This document shows positions 1 to 8,700 of a stretch of 20,278 bases of DNA, one piece after another. Source of the DNA: CAZMSQ01 sp964569025 (lineage in GTDB: Bacteria; Bacteroidota; Bacteroidia; Chitinophagales; Saprospiraceae); the NCBI GenBank assembly GCA_964569025.1, contig CAZMSQ010000038.1, forward strand, positions 1 to 20,278. The letters are read 5' to 3'. The notes under the pieces were generated by a model. The model had not been told where the DNA came from. It was given only the letters and a program-made list of their open reading frames with translations, and did not search any database. The number at the start of each line of letters is the position of its first letter. Position 1 is the first letter of the stretch. The position numbers were made by a program, and so were the translations under genes.

Positions 1-76
1 AGCGGCATCTTTCTTTCTCATACTTTGGGCGACAATGCACCTTTCACGCAGAGGTGAGGGCATTGGCTGAAATTCC

Positions 77-84
77 TATTTTTG
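77..84 (+). promoter_or_regulatory. Possible -7 promoter element upstream of the FtsK gene
   Basis: TATTTTTG matches the Bacteroidota -7 consensus TAnnTTTG exactly and lies about 100 bp upstream of the ftsK start. The nearest upstream TTG (63-65) is only 11 nt away, which is short for the usual -33 to -7 spacing, so only the -7 half is convincing. The rest of 1-187 holds no gene I can support. The first bases, AGCGGCATCTTT, resemble the AGCGACATCT repeat found at 4253-4314, with one mismatch. Confidence 0.25.
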
Positions 85-187
85 CGGAAACACATAGCTG
101 AAGATTTTCTCATATACAACACGCTGAGGGACCTCGGGAATTTCCGTATCTTTCTGCCTGTTTGGTGGCGAACCGGAATACCATTGA

Positions 188-2662
188 ATGAAAATGAAGC
201 GAAAAAAAAGAAAAGGCGGGCAGCTTTCCTTTCGAATGGGTTGGAAGGACGAACGAATCCCAAAGTTGGTTGGGGTGCTTTTGCTTTTCTTGTCAATCTA
301 TTTGTTCATTGCTTTTACGGCTTACCTCTTTACCTGGAAGGAGGATTTCGATGTGTTCCATCCATTCAGTTGGGAGCATTTGTTCAATTCTGAAATCCAC
401 GTTGCAAACTGGCTTGGCAGGCTGGGGGCGGCGGTATCCAATGCACTGTTTTACTGGGGGTTTGGACTCCCATCCTATATTTTCGTTTATCTTCTGATGC
501 GCATGGGCGTCAGGTTGATTCAGGTTCAGAATCTTGATGGGCAACGTGCATATATCCGAAATATGCTCTTCCTGATGGTGATGCTCTCCATCTTTCTGGA
601 AACCATTGCTGTGGGTTCTGCCTTCCCGTGGGGGGGAAGTATTGGTGAGGGAATGATGGATTGGATGTATAGTTTTGTCGGACTGGCTGGGCTCATTGCT
701 TTTTTTGTAGCAGTCAGCGGGGCGGCACTCATCTGGCATATCAACCCGGATTTCCGCACCTTGACGCTCTCGAAGGCACTCACTGATATCCGACACTGGG
801 CGCTGGGTTTATTTGGCAAGACAATGCCTATATCTGACGCCAGCTCCGAAATGGCAGATGAGCTTCCTGATCCCGGGCCTGAATTTCAAATTTCTGAAGG
901 GTTGGAGAATGACGACCCTGATGACGAACAATCTCTCCCGGGTATAGAGTCTGATACGCCATTGCGACCAGCTGCTGCAAAGGAAGAGCCTCAAGCACCA
1001 ATGCATGGCACACAACTGGAGATTGAAATTTCTGACCAGGATCCCGGAACACCAGAACACGAAAAACCCACTATCGCTCAGGAAAATAAGGAGGATGGTC
1101 TTGAACCGTATGACCCTACGCTCGACTTGTCAATGTATCAGTTTCCGGGGCTTGAACTCTTAGAGATTCATGGTTCACCGGATTTTGAAGTGGATCGCGA
1201 AACGCTGGAGTCCAATAAGGACCATATCATTGCCACCCTTCTCAATTACAAGATTGAAATCACAAAAATCAAGGCGACCATCGGGCCGACGATTACCCTG
1301 TATGAGATTGTGCCAGCCCCGGGCATCAGAATTTCGACGATTAAAAATCTTGAGGACGATATCGCGCTCAGCCTTTCAGCCCTTGGCATCCGGATAATCG
1401 CGCCGATTCCGGGCAAGGGAACTGTTGGTATTGAGGTGCCAAACCGAAAAAAACAGACAGTTTCTCTACGTGAGGTGCTGAACTCCAGTCGGTTTCAAAA
1501 TGCCAAAATGGATTTGCCAATTGCATTGGGTAAGACCATCGCTAATGAGGTGTTTGTGGCCGATTTGGCAAAAATGCCTCACCTGCTGATTGCCGGAGCG
1601 ACTGGACAAGGGAAGTCTGTGGGCATTAATACCATCGTGATGTCGTTGCTGTACAAACAGCACCCCTCGATGGTGAAAATTGTGATGATTGACCCAAAGA
1701 AGGTCGAATTATTCCCGTATTCCAAGCTGGAGAATCATTTTCTGGCCTGCCTCCCAAATGCCGATGAGTCGATTGTTACCGATACCACTCAGGTTGTTCA
1801 TACCCTCAACTCTCTGCTCATCGAAATGGAGCAGCGTTACAATCTGCTCAAAAAGGCACATGCCAGAAACATCAAGGAGTATAACAAGAAATTTGTCAGC
1901 CGGAAACTGAACCCAGAAAAAGGCCACCGATTTTTGCCGTTCATTGTATTGATTATCGATGAGTTTGCAGATCTGATTATGACAGCCGGCAAGGAGATTG
2001 AGTTGCCGATAGGACGTCTGGCTCAGCTCTCAAGGGCTGTTGGAATTCACTTAATCATTGCCACCCAACGCCCATCTGTGAATATCATCACAGGGGTCAT
2101 CAAAGCCAATTTCCCGGCACGGATTGCCTTCAAGGTAACTGCCAAGGTCGATTCTCGCACAATCCTCGATATGGCCGGGGCAGACAGGCTCATCGGCCGG
2201 GGTGACATGCTCCTCTCCTTTGACAGTGAGCTCATCCGATTGCAATGTGCATTTGTGGATACGCCTGAAGTTGAACGGGTAATCGATCATATCAGCGCAC
2301 AACCTGCCTATCCTGAGCCCTATTTCCTCCCAGAATTCCTCGGCGAAGACAGCGAAATGCAGGCCTCAGGATTCGACATTACAGACCTTGACGATCAGTT
2401 TCAGGACGCCGCGCGACTCGTGGTCCAAAATCAGCACGGCTCAACTTCCATGATTCAGCGCCGGCTTAAACTCGGATACAACCGCGCAGGCCGTATTATG
2501 GACCAGCTTGAGGCGCTCGGCATAGTTGGACCGTCTGAGGGGAGCAAAGCCAGAGAGGTAATGGTCGTAGACGAAATTGAACTGGAAAAAATCCTTGCAG
2601 ACATCATGGAACGCAAGCAGGAGCTCAGCCGGAATAATATGTTCGGAGACTGGAACCAGTAG
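188..2662 (+). CDS. ftsK: FtsK/SpoIIIE family DNA translocase
   Basis: This is a septum-associated ATP-driven double-stranded DNA pump that clears and aligns chromosome termini during division. The 824-residue product starts with a basic stretch and has four predicted membrane segments (about 26-48, 84-108, 123-144 and 162-184). An acidic, proline-rich linker follows (about 215-310), shorter than the E. coli linker, and then the alpha/beta motor. Walker A is GATGQGKS (470-477), Walker B is IVLIIDEFADL (586-596), and ATQRPS is at 625-630. The C-terminal winged-helix gamma domain (about 735-795, with GSTSMIQRRLKLGYNRAGRI) is the part that reads orienting DNA motifs in the family. Length and architecture are normal for a Bacteroidota FtsK, and nothing essential is missing. 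The start is chosen because it opens directly into the basic N-terminus and first membrane helix. The RluA-type gene follows 20 bp downstream and is probably co-transcribed. Confidence 0.96.
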   Translation: MKMKRKKRKGGQLSFRMGWKDERIPKLVGVLLLFLSIYLFIAFTAYLFTWKEDFDVFHPFSWEHLFNSEIHVANWLGRLGAAVSNALFYWGFGLPSYIFVYLLMRMGVRLIQVQNLDGQRAYIRNMLFLMVMLSIFLETIAVGSAFPWGGSIGEGMMDWMYSFVGLAGLIAFFVAVSGAALIWHINPDFRTLTLSKALTDIRHWALGLFGKTMPISDASSEMADELPDPGPEFQISEGLENDDPDDEQSLPGIESDTPLRPAAAKEEPQAPMHGTQLEIEISDQDPGTPEHEKPTIAQENKEDGLEPYDPTLDLSMYQFPGLELLEIHGSPDFEVDRETLESNKDHIIATLLNYKIEITKIKATIGPTITLYEIVPAPGIRISTIKNLEDDIALSLSALGIRIIAPIPGKGTVGIEVPNRKKQTVSLREVLNSSRFQNAKMDLPIALGKTIANEVFVADLAKMPHLLIAGATGQGKSVGINTIVMSLLYKQHPSMVKIVMIDPKKVELFPYSKLENHFLACLPNADESIVTDTTQVVHTLNSLLIEMEQRYNLLKKAHARNIKEYNKKFVSRKLNPEKGHRFLPFIVLIIDEFADLIMTAGKEIELPIGRLAQLSRAVGIHLIIATQRPSVNIITGVIKANFPARIAFKVTAKVDSRTILDMAGADRLIGRGDMLLSFDSELIRLQCAFVDTPEVERVIDHISAQPAYPEPYFLPEFLGEDSEMQASGFDITDLDDQFQDAARLVVQNQHGSTSMIQRRLKLGYNRAGRIMDQLEALGIVGPSEGSKAREVMVVDEIELEKILADIMERKQELSRNNMFGDWNQ

Positions 2663-2682
2663 CATCCCGAACGAAAAGACTG

Positions 2683-3585
2683 ATGATCATCCTGTTTCGC
2701 CACACCGTTCCTGAAAACCAACCTGACCAACGTTTGAGTGAATATGCCAGAGGGCTTATCCCGGCCTACCCGACGCGCAAAGGTCTGAAAAAGGCCATCA
2801 AGCGGGGTGAACTGACTGTAAACGGGAAGCCCGGAGAAACGGGCTGCTGGGTCAGAGCCGGCGACGAAATTGCACTGATAAAAGTGGACCGTACCCCTCC
2901 GGCCATCAGCCGGCGACCACTTGACATTGTCTTCCAAGACTCGCACCTGGCGGTGGTCAACAAACCTCCCGGTCTGCCTGTCAGCGGCAACTATTACCCG
3001 ACACTTGAAAATGTCCTGGTTGGCCACTTCACTAAATCTGCGGAGCCCGATGCTTGGTCATGGCCCCATCCTGCCCATCGTCTTGACGCACCCACCTCCG
3101 GCCTTCTCATTGTTGCCCTTGCCCGATCATCTGAGGCAGCCCTGCGAGAGGCCTTCGGGAAGCGGCTTATCAAAAAAAGGTATCATGCTGTTGTCATGGG
3201 CAGTATCCCCGAGCAGGGCATCATAGAAACCCCCATAGATGGCAAGGATGCCAAAACAACCTATCTGAAATTGCGCGAGGTTCAATCTATTAAAAATGGC
3301 ACCCTCTCTCTGGTCAAACTCCACCCACACACTGGCCGCACCCACCAGCTGCGCAAACACATGGCCGAGATTGGGCACCCCATTCTCGGTGACCGACTCT
3401 ATGGCATTCCCGATTTCATATTCAAGGGCGAAGGCCTGTTTCTGTGCGCAACCGGACTCCAATTCTTACATCCCGTCTCCGGTTTGCCTTTGACTTTCTC
3501 CATTCCCCCTCCTCAAAAATTCGAAAAGAGAATGCAAAAGGAGCAGACGATGTGGGAGCGAAAAAACCTGCCACAAAGCGATTGA
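2683..3585 (+). CDS. RluA-family RNA pseudouridine synthase
   Basis: This enzyme isomerises uridine to pseudouridine in rRNA or tRNA; the exact target site cannot be told from sequence. The 300-residue product has an S4-like RNA-binding region (about 15-68, including GLKKAIKRGELTVNGK) and then the catalytic domain. The catalytic motif is HRLDAPTSG (132-140), with the expected aspartate at 135. The second conserved block, HPHTGRTHQLRKHMAEIGHP (214-233), is followed by GDRLYG (236-241). All RluA-superfamily hallmarks are present at normal length. It begins 20 bp after ftsK on the same strand, so read-through is likely. It converges on the HemJ-like gene, whose stop lies 31 bp past its own. RluA, RluC or RluD subtype is not assigned because specificity is poorly predicted in this phylum. 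Confidence 0.93.
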   Translation: MIILFRHTVPENQPDQRLSEYARGLIPAYPTRKGLKKAIKRGELTVNGKPGETGCWVRAGDEIALIKVDRTPPAISRRPLDIVFQDSHLAVVNKPPGLPVSGNYYPTLENVLVGHFTKSAEPDAWSWPHPAHRLDAPTSGLLIVALARSSEAALREAFGKRLIKKRYHAVVMGSIPEQGIIETPIDGKDAKTTYLKLREVQSIKNGTLSLVKLHPHTGRTHQLRKHMAEIGHPILGDRLYGIPDFIFKGEGLFLCATGLQFLHPVSGLPLTFSIPPPQKFEKRMQKEQTMWERKNLPQSD

Positions 3586-3616
3586 TACACGATCAAAACC
3601 CCGGAATAAATACGGG

Positions 3617-4144
3617 TTACTTTCTGGAAATCACCACCCAAAGCACCGGTGCTGCCACAATAATCCCGATGCCCCAGTACATGTAGTTCAGCATACCGCT
3701 GCTCCCAAAAGTGGCAAGAAAAACAATGGTGATGAGCAGCCAGCTGAGCGCTGTGGCCAACACATTGAGCTGGCCGGCAGAGACTGCCGTTGGTGAAAGC
3801 TCCATTTTGGTGACAAGCCGCTTAGTGTAGAGATGTGCACCAAGGAGAATAAGGACGAAGAGCAATTTGGCATGCATCCATCCAGGTGTGCCCACTCCGG
3901 ATTTCAGGTAATTTGGTACTTCCTCATTCCCAATGCCAAGACCAATCAGAATGAGCCCTGCCGTCCAGGTCAGCATCATAGCAGGATTGGCAATTCGCTT
4001 ATACATCTTGCGAGCAAGCTCGGGTCCGGTATCACTGCCCGAGCGCACCCTGAGAATCATGAGGAATACAACTCCGAAGAGCCCTGCAAACCAAGTAACA
4101 AATCCAATGATATGAAGTGCCTTAAGGAGGTACTGAATTTCCAT
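3617..4144 (-). CDS. hemJ: HemJ-like protoporphyrinogen IX oxidase (UPF0093 membrane protein)
   Basis: The 175-residue membrane protein has four or five hydrophobic helices (about 8-32, 50-70, 90-107, 128-146 and 150-172). The N-terminal KALHIIGFVTWFAGLF (8-23) is the HemJ signature, with the helix-1 histidine at position 11 that is a heme ligand in the family. GWMHAKLLFVLILLGAHLY (88-106) matches the second conserved block with its His and Lys. HemJ oxidises protoporphyrinogen IX to protoporphyrin IX, the penultimate step of heme synthesis, in the inner membrane of bacteria lacking HemG or HemY. Helix 1 continues as GVVFLMILRV, less typical than the F/Y-rich form I expect, so another small HemJ/CopD-like protein remains possible. 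No other heme gene is nearby. It is transcribed toward the RluA gene and has its own promoter candidate. Confidence 0.78.
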   Translation of the reverse strand: MEIQYLLKALHIIGFVTWFAGLFGVVFLMILRVRSGSDTGPELARKMYKRIANPAMMLTWTAGLILIGLGIGNEEVPNYLKSGVGTPGWMHAKLLFVLILLGAHLYTKRLVTKMELSPTAVSAGQLNVLATALSWLLITIVFLATFGSSGMLNYMYWGIGIIVAAPVLWVVISRK

Positions 4145-4159
4145 AATCCTGTTTTGTTG

Positions 4160-4186
4160 CTAAGGTAGCACCTTCTTGCCAATCAA
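4160..4186 (-). promoter_or_regulatory. Candidate promoter for the HemJ-like gene
   Basis: On the minus strand, TACCTTAG (4160-4167) matches TAnnTTTG at all but one position. A TTG lies 16 nt upstream (4184-4186) in a TTTTG context. The -7 element ends about 15 nt before the start codon, giving a short leader. This fits a Bacteroidota housekeeping promoter, but the spacing is slightly short and there is no experimental support. Confidence 0.35.
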
Positions 4187-4240
4187 AACCTATCAATGGC
4201 AGGAAACTCGCTCCCAGGATACTGGTTTTTTGAGAACACA

Positions 4241-4472
4241 GGCTAGCGTCGTAGCGACATCTCCTTAGCCTCGCAGCGAAATAAAACATTCAAGCTACAG
4301 AGTAGCGACATCTTTCCAAACACAATTGCTGTCAATACCACATGGCCCGCGCTTCAGAACAGCTGACTTTGTCAGACCTTTAAGCTCCCGCATATCCTTT
4401 TTGAGATGTCGCTGCACTGCAACTTCCGAATATGAGCGCCACATTTCTAATAAGAGGTCGCTCCAATGGAGC
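4241..4472. repeat. REP-like cluster of AGCGACATCT repeats in the hemJ-phoD gap
   Basis: The 351-bp gap 4145-4495 holds no supportable gene but contains four copies of an 11-bp motif. AGCGACATCTC is at 4253-4263 and AGCGACATCTT at 4304-4314. The reverse complement GAGATGTCGCT is at 4403-4413, and a one-mismatch reverse copy, AAGAGGTCGCT, is at 4452-4462. Two copies point each way, and each same-strand pair is about 50 bp apart. Small hairpins sit on them: GTCG-TAG-CGAC (4248-4258), GCTAC-AGA-GTAGC (4294-4306) and GCTCCA-A-TGGAGC (4460-4472). GGCTA (4241-4245) pairs with TAGCC (4266-4270). This resembles a partly decayed REP/BIME element. It could also serve as a terminator for the upstream phosphatase gene, but there is no clear T-tract. 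Confidence 0.5.
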
Positions 4473-4495
4473 TGGTTGATGCAATGTACTCTGAA

Positions 4496-5557
4496 TCAAT
4501 CCTGAAGGTCAATCCCAAACTGGTACAGCAACTCATTGCCCGGTCCCCGGATTTCTATAATGGCTTGGAACGGCTCCCGACTCCAATCCCACCGTATGAC
4601 CCCGAAATTCCGGCTGATAACCAGAGGGCCTATCCGATATCTGTTTGGCTCCTCCTTACCGGGGTCACTCCATGTATGGGTCATCCCACTGGAAGTCACC
4701 TCAAAAATCATTTCATCATAGCCTGCAACCGGAATGGCCGAAATTTCAGCAATGTGACGATCTCCACTGATTAATATGGGATTCTTGGGGTGCGTCCTTG
4801 CCAGCAAGTCAAAAAACCGGGCCCTGGCAGCTGGAAAGTTGGCCCATTTTTCAAACTTCTGTTCCTCCGGAATGAACTGAATGCCGGAAACAATCAGATT
4901 TACTGTTGCTTTGGATTCTGACAACTCTTTCTCAAGCCATTCCCACTGGAATTCTCCCAATACATCACCAGAAAAATTTGGCCTGTACCGGGCCAGATTA
5001 TCAGGGCACTCGGCAAGGGTATCACGGAAGGTGCGACAATCCAGTAAAATGACCTTCACAGAAGAATCTCCAACCCCAAATGTCCAGGAATGATAGGCCC
5101 CTGGTCGTCTGCGTGCCTCATGATCCGGATCAATATCCAAAAAATCGAACAGCAACTGCTTGCTGGCCCCTTTCCTCGGATACGTTTTGTCACCATCATT
5201 TACCCCAAAATCGTGATCGTCCCATATCCCTATCACAGGGATAAGCTCTCGCAAAGCCTTGTAATACGGCTGGTTTTTTTGCTGCAGATAATACCCGCGC
5301 ATGAGTTCCATATCCTCTGTATCACCATAAATGATATCTCCTGTCCACAACCACAAATCCGGCCTGTTTCTCATGACATCCGCCCAAATTCCCTGCTCCT
5401 CAACCTTTCGCTGGTTATTACAAGAACCGAAAGCAATACTGGAAAGCGATTCAAACTCATCCAATTGCTGCCCCTCGTACAATCCAGAAGATGTTTCCAT
5501 CTGACCAATGAGAGGAAAAAAAGAGAGAATGAAAATAGGAATGAAAAATGAGCGCAT
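4496..5557 (-). CDS. PhoD-like (alkaline phosphatase D family) exported phosphoesterase
   Basis: The 353-residue protein has an N-terminal secretion signal (1-19, hydrophobic FFIPIFILSFFPLIG) and then a metallophosphatase core. Visible motifs are FGSCNNQ (43-49), WTGDIIYGD (71-79, metal-binding Asp), GIWDDHDFGVND (110-121), LLDCRTFRD (171-179), LIVSGIQF (221-228) and ISGDRHIAE (263-271). HTW at 294-296 is also typical. The family hydrolyses phosphomonoesters or diesters using metal ions; its substrate here is unknown. It is shorter than classical PhoD because the N-terminal beta-sandwich domain is absent, as in many Bacteroidota relatives. It has neither a T9SS sorting domain nor a lipobox, so a periplasmic location is most likely. 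It lies 164 bp after the adhesin gene on the same strand, with a possible terminator between them. Confidence 0.9.
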   Translation of the reverse strand: MRSFFIPIFILSFFPLIGQMETSSGLYEGQQLDEFESLSSIAFGSCNNQRKVEEQGIWADVMRNRPDLWLWTGDIIYGDTEDMELMRGYYLQQKNQPYYKALRELIPVIGIWDDHDFGVNDGDKTYPRKGASKQLLFDFLDIDPDHEARRRPGAYHSWTFGVGDSSVKVILLDCRTFRDTLAECPDNLARYRPNFSGDVLGEFQWEWLEKELSESKATVNLIVSGIQFIPEEQKFEKWANFPAARARFFDLLARTHPKNPILISGDRHIAEISAIPVAGYDEMIFEVTSSGMTHTWSDPGKEEPNRYRIGPLVISRNFGVIRWDWSREPFQAIIEIRGPGNELLYQFGIDLQD

Positions 5558-5666
5558 ATTTGGTCATTGAGAAAGTATGATATGAAAAAAAGGCCTCAAA
5601 TTGAAAAAAGGTTCCCAATTCAGAATATCAGGATGGTGCATTGACCCACAACCACTCCTCATAAAG

Positions 5667-5713
5667 GAAATCACAGTTTTTACCAACCGACCAACGAGGT
5701 TGACCGTGATTTC
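5667..5713 (-). terminator. Possible stem-loop terminator after the adhesin gene
   Basis: Nine bases past the stop of the 1551-residue gene there is an inverted repeat: GAAATCAC (5706-5713 read on the minus strand) pairs with GTGATTTC (5667-5674). An inner CAACC/GGTTG pair lies inside it. On the minus strand the outer stem is followed by CTTTATG, a poor T-tract. The position at the end of a long operon is right, but as a terminator it is only moderately convincing. Confidence 0.35.
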
Positions 5714-5721
5714 TCTCCAGA

Positions 5722-8700
5722 CTATCTGAATAACGAAATATTTCCCTGTGTCTTGTATTGCTCCCCTCCCGGACAGTTCACCTCAAGCACGAACCCATAT
5801 ACCTCTTGGGGTGCCGGTGCTCCCTTAAAGGTGCCATCCCACCCTATAGATTGGTCTGTAGTCTCAAAAACAAGCTGCCCCCAACGATTATAAATCGCGA
5901 GACTCAGCGCATCAATATATTCACCCCGCACAAACAAGACATCATTAACCCCATCCCCATTGGGAGTAAAGGCATTTGGAAGGAAAACGTAAGGATCTTC
6001 ACAGGGTGGAAATTCCACCACCACAGTTACACTTGCCTGACCCGCACATCCATTATCATTGATCACCGAAACCGTGTACTCAGTGGTCGAGTCAGGCGAA
6101 GCTAGCGGGTTCGGAACATCCGAAAAGTCAAGGCTTCCCGGAGGTGTCCACATATAGAGCGCATTATCATCATCAACCCCCTCAACCCCAAGCTGACTGC
6201 TTTCGCCAACAATGATGATCCCCGGATCAGCAGTCGCTTGCACGTTCAGCGATAAATCGTCAACAATGACCGTTACCAATACTTGAGTCCCACACCCGTA
6301 TTGATTGGTCGCACTGACAATGTAAGAGGTCGTGGTCGTTGGTGCAATAAGAATACTTGATGAATCAAGCGAAGTAATAATCGATTCCTGAAATTCCCAG
6401 GAATACAATAAGGTATCCCCACTGTTCAGGTTAATCGCCTCGAGCAAGATGGTATCTCCGAAACAAATGAACAGACTGTCCGGCACAAAGAGACCGACTC
6501 CGAACTGACTAACCGTTACGCTGTCTGTTGTCCGACATCCAAACCCGTCAGTCACCCTGAGATAATAGGTCACTGATTCTCCCGGCTGAGGACTTACCAG
6601 AACCGATGAATCCGTGGAAAGCGGGTTCGTAAAAGCGAGATCCTGCGCCCAGAGATACTGAACAGATTCAGAGGAAGTTGCGACTAAAACTGTATCTGAA
6701 CCATCACAAAGTACCATGTTATCCGGAACCTCAACCACAGGTCCGGGCCTGACAATAACAGTCACAGCCTTGGTTATCCGACAGGTATCCGAACCACTTG
6801 CTTGGGAGACTTCTGCAACGTAAGTGGTAGTTTGATCCGGAAAAGCAAAAGGATTTGCCACATCGGGGTCACTCAGTCCTGTGGCCGGAAACCATGACCA
6901 GGTGAAATCAGGATTTCCTGACGGATTCATTGCAACCGTGTCCCCGCGGCAAAGAAAAAGTGTATCCGGGAGTGTTTCAGTTACAAACGGGAAGTTGAAC
7001 GTATCTGTCACAGATTCCGTACACCCAAGCGAGGTCGTCACCTCAAGGGTGACAATAATTGGTGAAGAACCAATGGTCAATACAGGATTGGCACCAAAGA
7101 GAATAGTGTCCTGCGGGGCGACCAACCACACCCATTCGACAATACTGTCTTGAAAGTGGATTGACTGGTCTTCAAAAAAGAGGGTCACACTGTCTGTGCA
7201 TGCTCCGGCAGATACCTGAAAGGACGGAATCAGAAATGGACCGTCCCGAACAATCACTTCAAACTCAACGGTATCCTGACAGCCACTGCTGATTGAAGAG
7301 TCAAGCACCAAAAGAGCCGTATAGGTGCCGGTATCAGGATACACATAAGAAGTCTGATTCTCGTCGGACGAGGCATCTGGATTTGTCGGATCTCCGAAAA
7401 ACAACACGTACTGAGGTGCCCCGGTGTTGACAAAAATGACTTCGAATGGCTCACACTGCCCGTAATAGAGGCCCGTTGTTCCTAAGGACGAATCAATGAC
7501 CACCACGACCGTCTCTGCAGAATCACTGCAGCCATACAGATTTTCCACCCGTACCCCAATCGGAAAGGAACCTGCTGAATCAGCCTGAAAAAGGACTCCT
7601 GACGTGGTATCTGGGTTGAAGAACCCTTGAGGAAACCACAAATACTTCAAACTGTCAGTCGCTCCAGTCACATTCCCCTGAATCGTACCGGATTCCCCAA
7701 GGCAAAAATAGAATGCTGAATCCAGACTGACATCAACTGCCCCCCCGACCACTTGCACAGTATCTGATAGCTCACAACCAAACTGGTCTGTTGCAGTGAT
7801 CACTATTCCCGCTGAATCTTGCGGGCTAACGGCTACCCCCGGACCAGTAGTGAGAGTGTCGCCTGAAAGGGTCGTCCATACAAAATCCACATCTGTAGTC
7901 GCCTCGGCACTCAATCCGACAATCGCATCGCATATGATTGTATCAGCCGGAGGGAAAAGTTCAAAGGAATCAGCGACAACCACCGCGATTGAATCTACCA
8001 ACTGGCAGGTGTCAGTATTTTGGATGGCAATGATACTGACCGTGTATGTGGTGGTTTCCTCAGGAAATGCAAGAGGACTGGATCCTAATGAATCATCAAG
8101 CCCTACAGCCGGGGTCCATTGGTAGGAATAGGCTAGCGAGCCACCGATATTGAGTTGAACACTGTCTCCCGGGCACAACACCGCAGAGTCTGCAAGAGGC
8201 AGGAAGAGCGGACTGAGGTCGAATAGTTTTGTCAGGGTGTCAGCGCATCCATCGGGATTGGTTACAATCAGTTTGAGAAGATACGATCCAGAGTCACTTA
8301 CAGTAAAATTCCATGAACTGTCGGTAGATGTCAGACTGTCATTCACGAACCATTGCAAGTTTAGCATCCCCGTGTCCTGTGAAATACTTTGGTCGTTGAG
8401 TTGAACGATGAGTGAATCTCGGGAACAAGGATCGTATACAACTTCAAAATCTGCAAGCGGTTGCTGGCTCGAATCCACCAGAATGGTCAGAGAATCCGAA
8501 CAACCCAAAGAATCTGTCACAGTCACCTGATAAGAACCAACCTCCAGGCCTGTGAGCATAGAAGTGTCGGGTGCTATGATGGACCATTGGAATGAGTACT
8601 GGGGGACACCTCCTGTGACAGTAAGCTGAATTTCACCTTTTGGAAGCGCCTCACAGCCCTCTGGTTTCACGAAGGCTTCGATGAGCAATTGGTCATTCTC

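Noticed and set aside
2455..3027. 190-codon minus-strand open frame over the ftsK end and RluA start
   Set aside because: It lies wholly opposite two well-supported genes, crosses their junction and shows no recognisable motif.
3597..3618. Small hairpin AACCC...GGGTT between the convergent RluA and HemJ-like genes, considered as a terminator
   Set aside because: Only five base pairs with no T-tract on either strand, and it overlaps the HemJ-like stop codon.
4466..4774. Plus-strand open frame at the 3' end of the PhoD-like gene
   Set aside because: Antisense to conserved PhoD coding sequence, with no domain or promoter.
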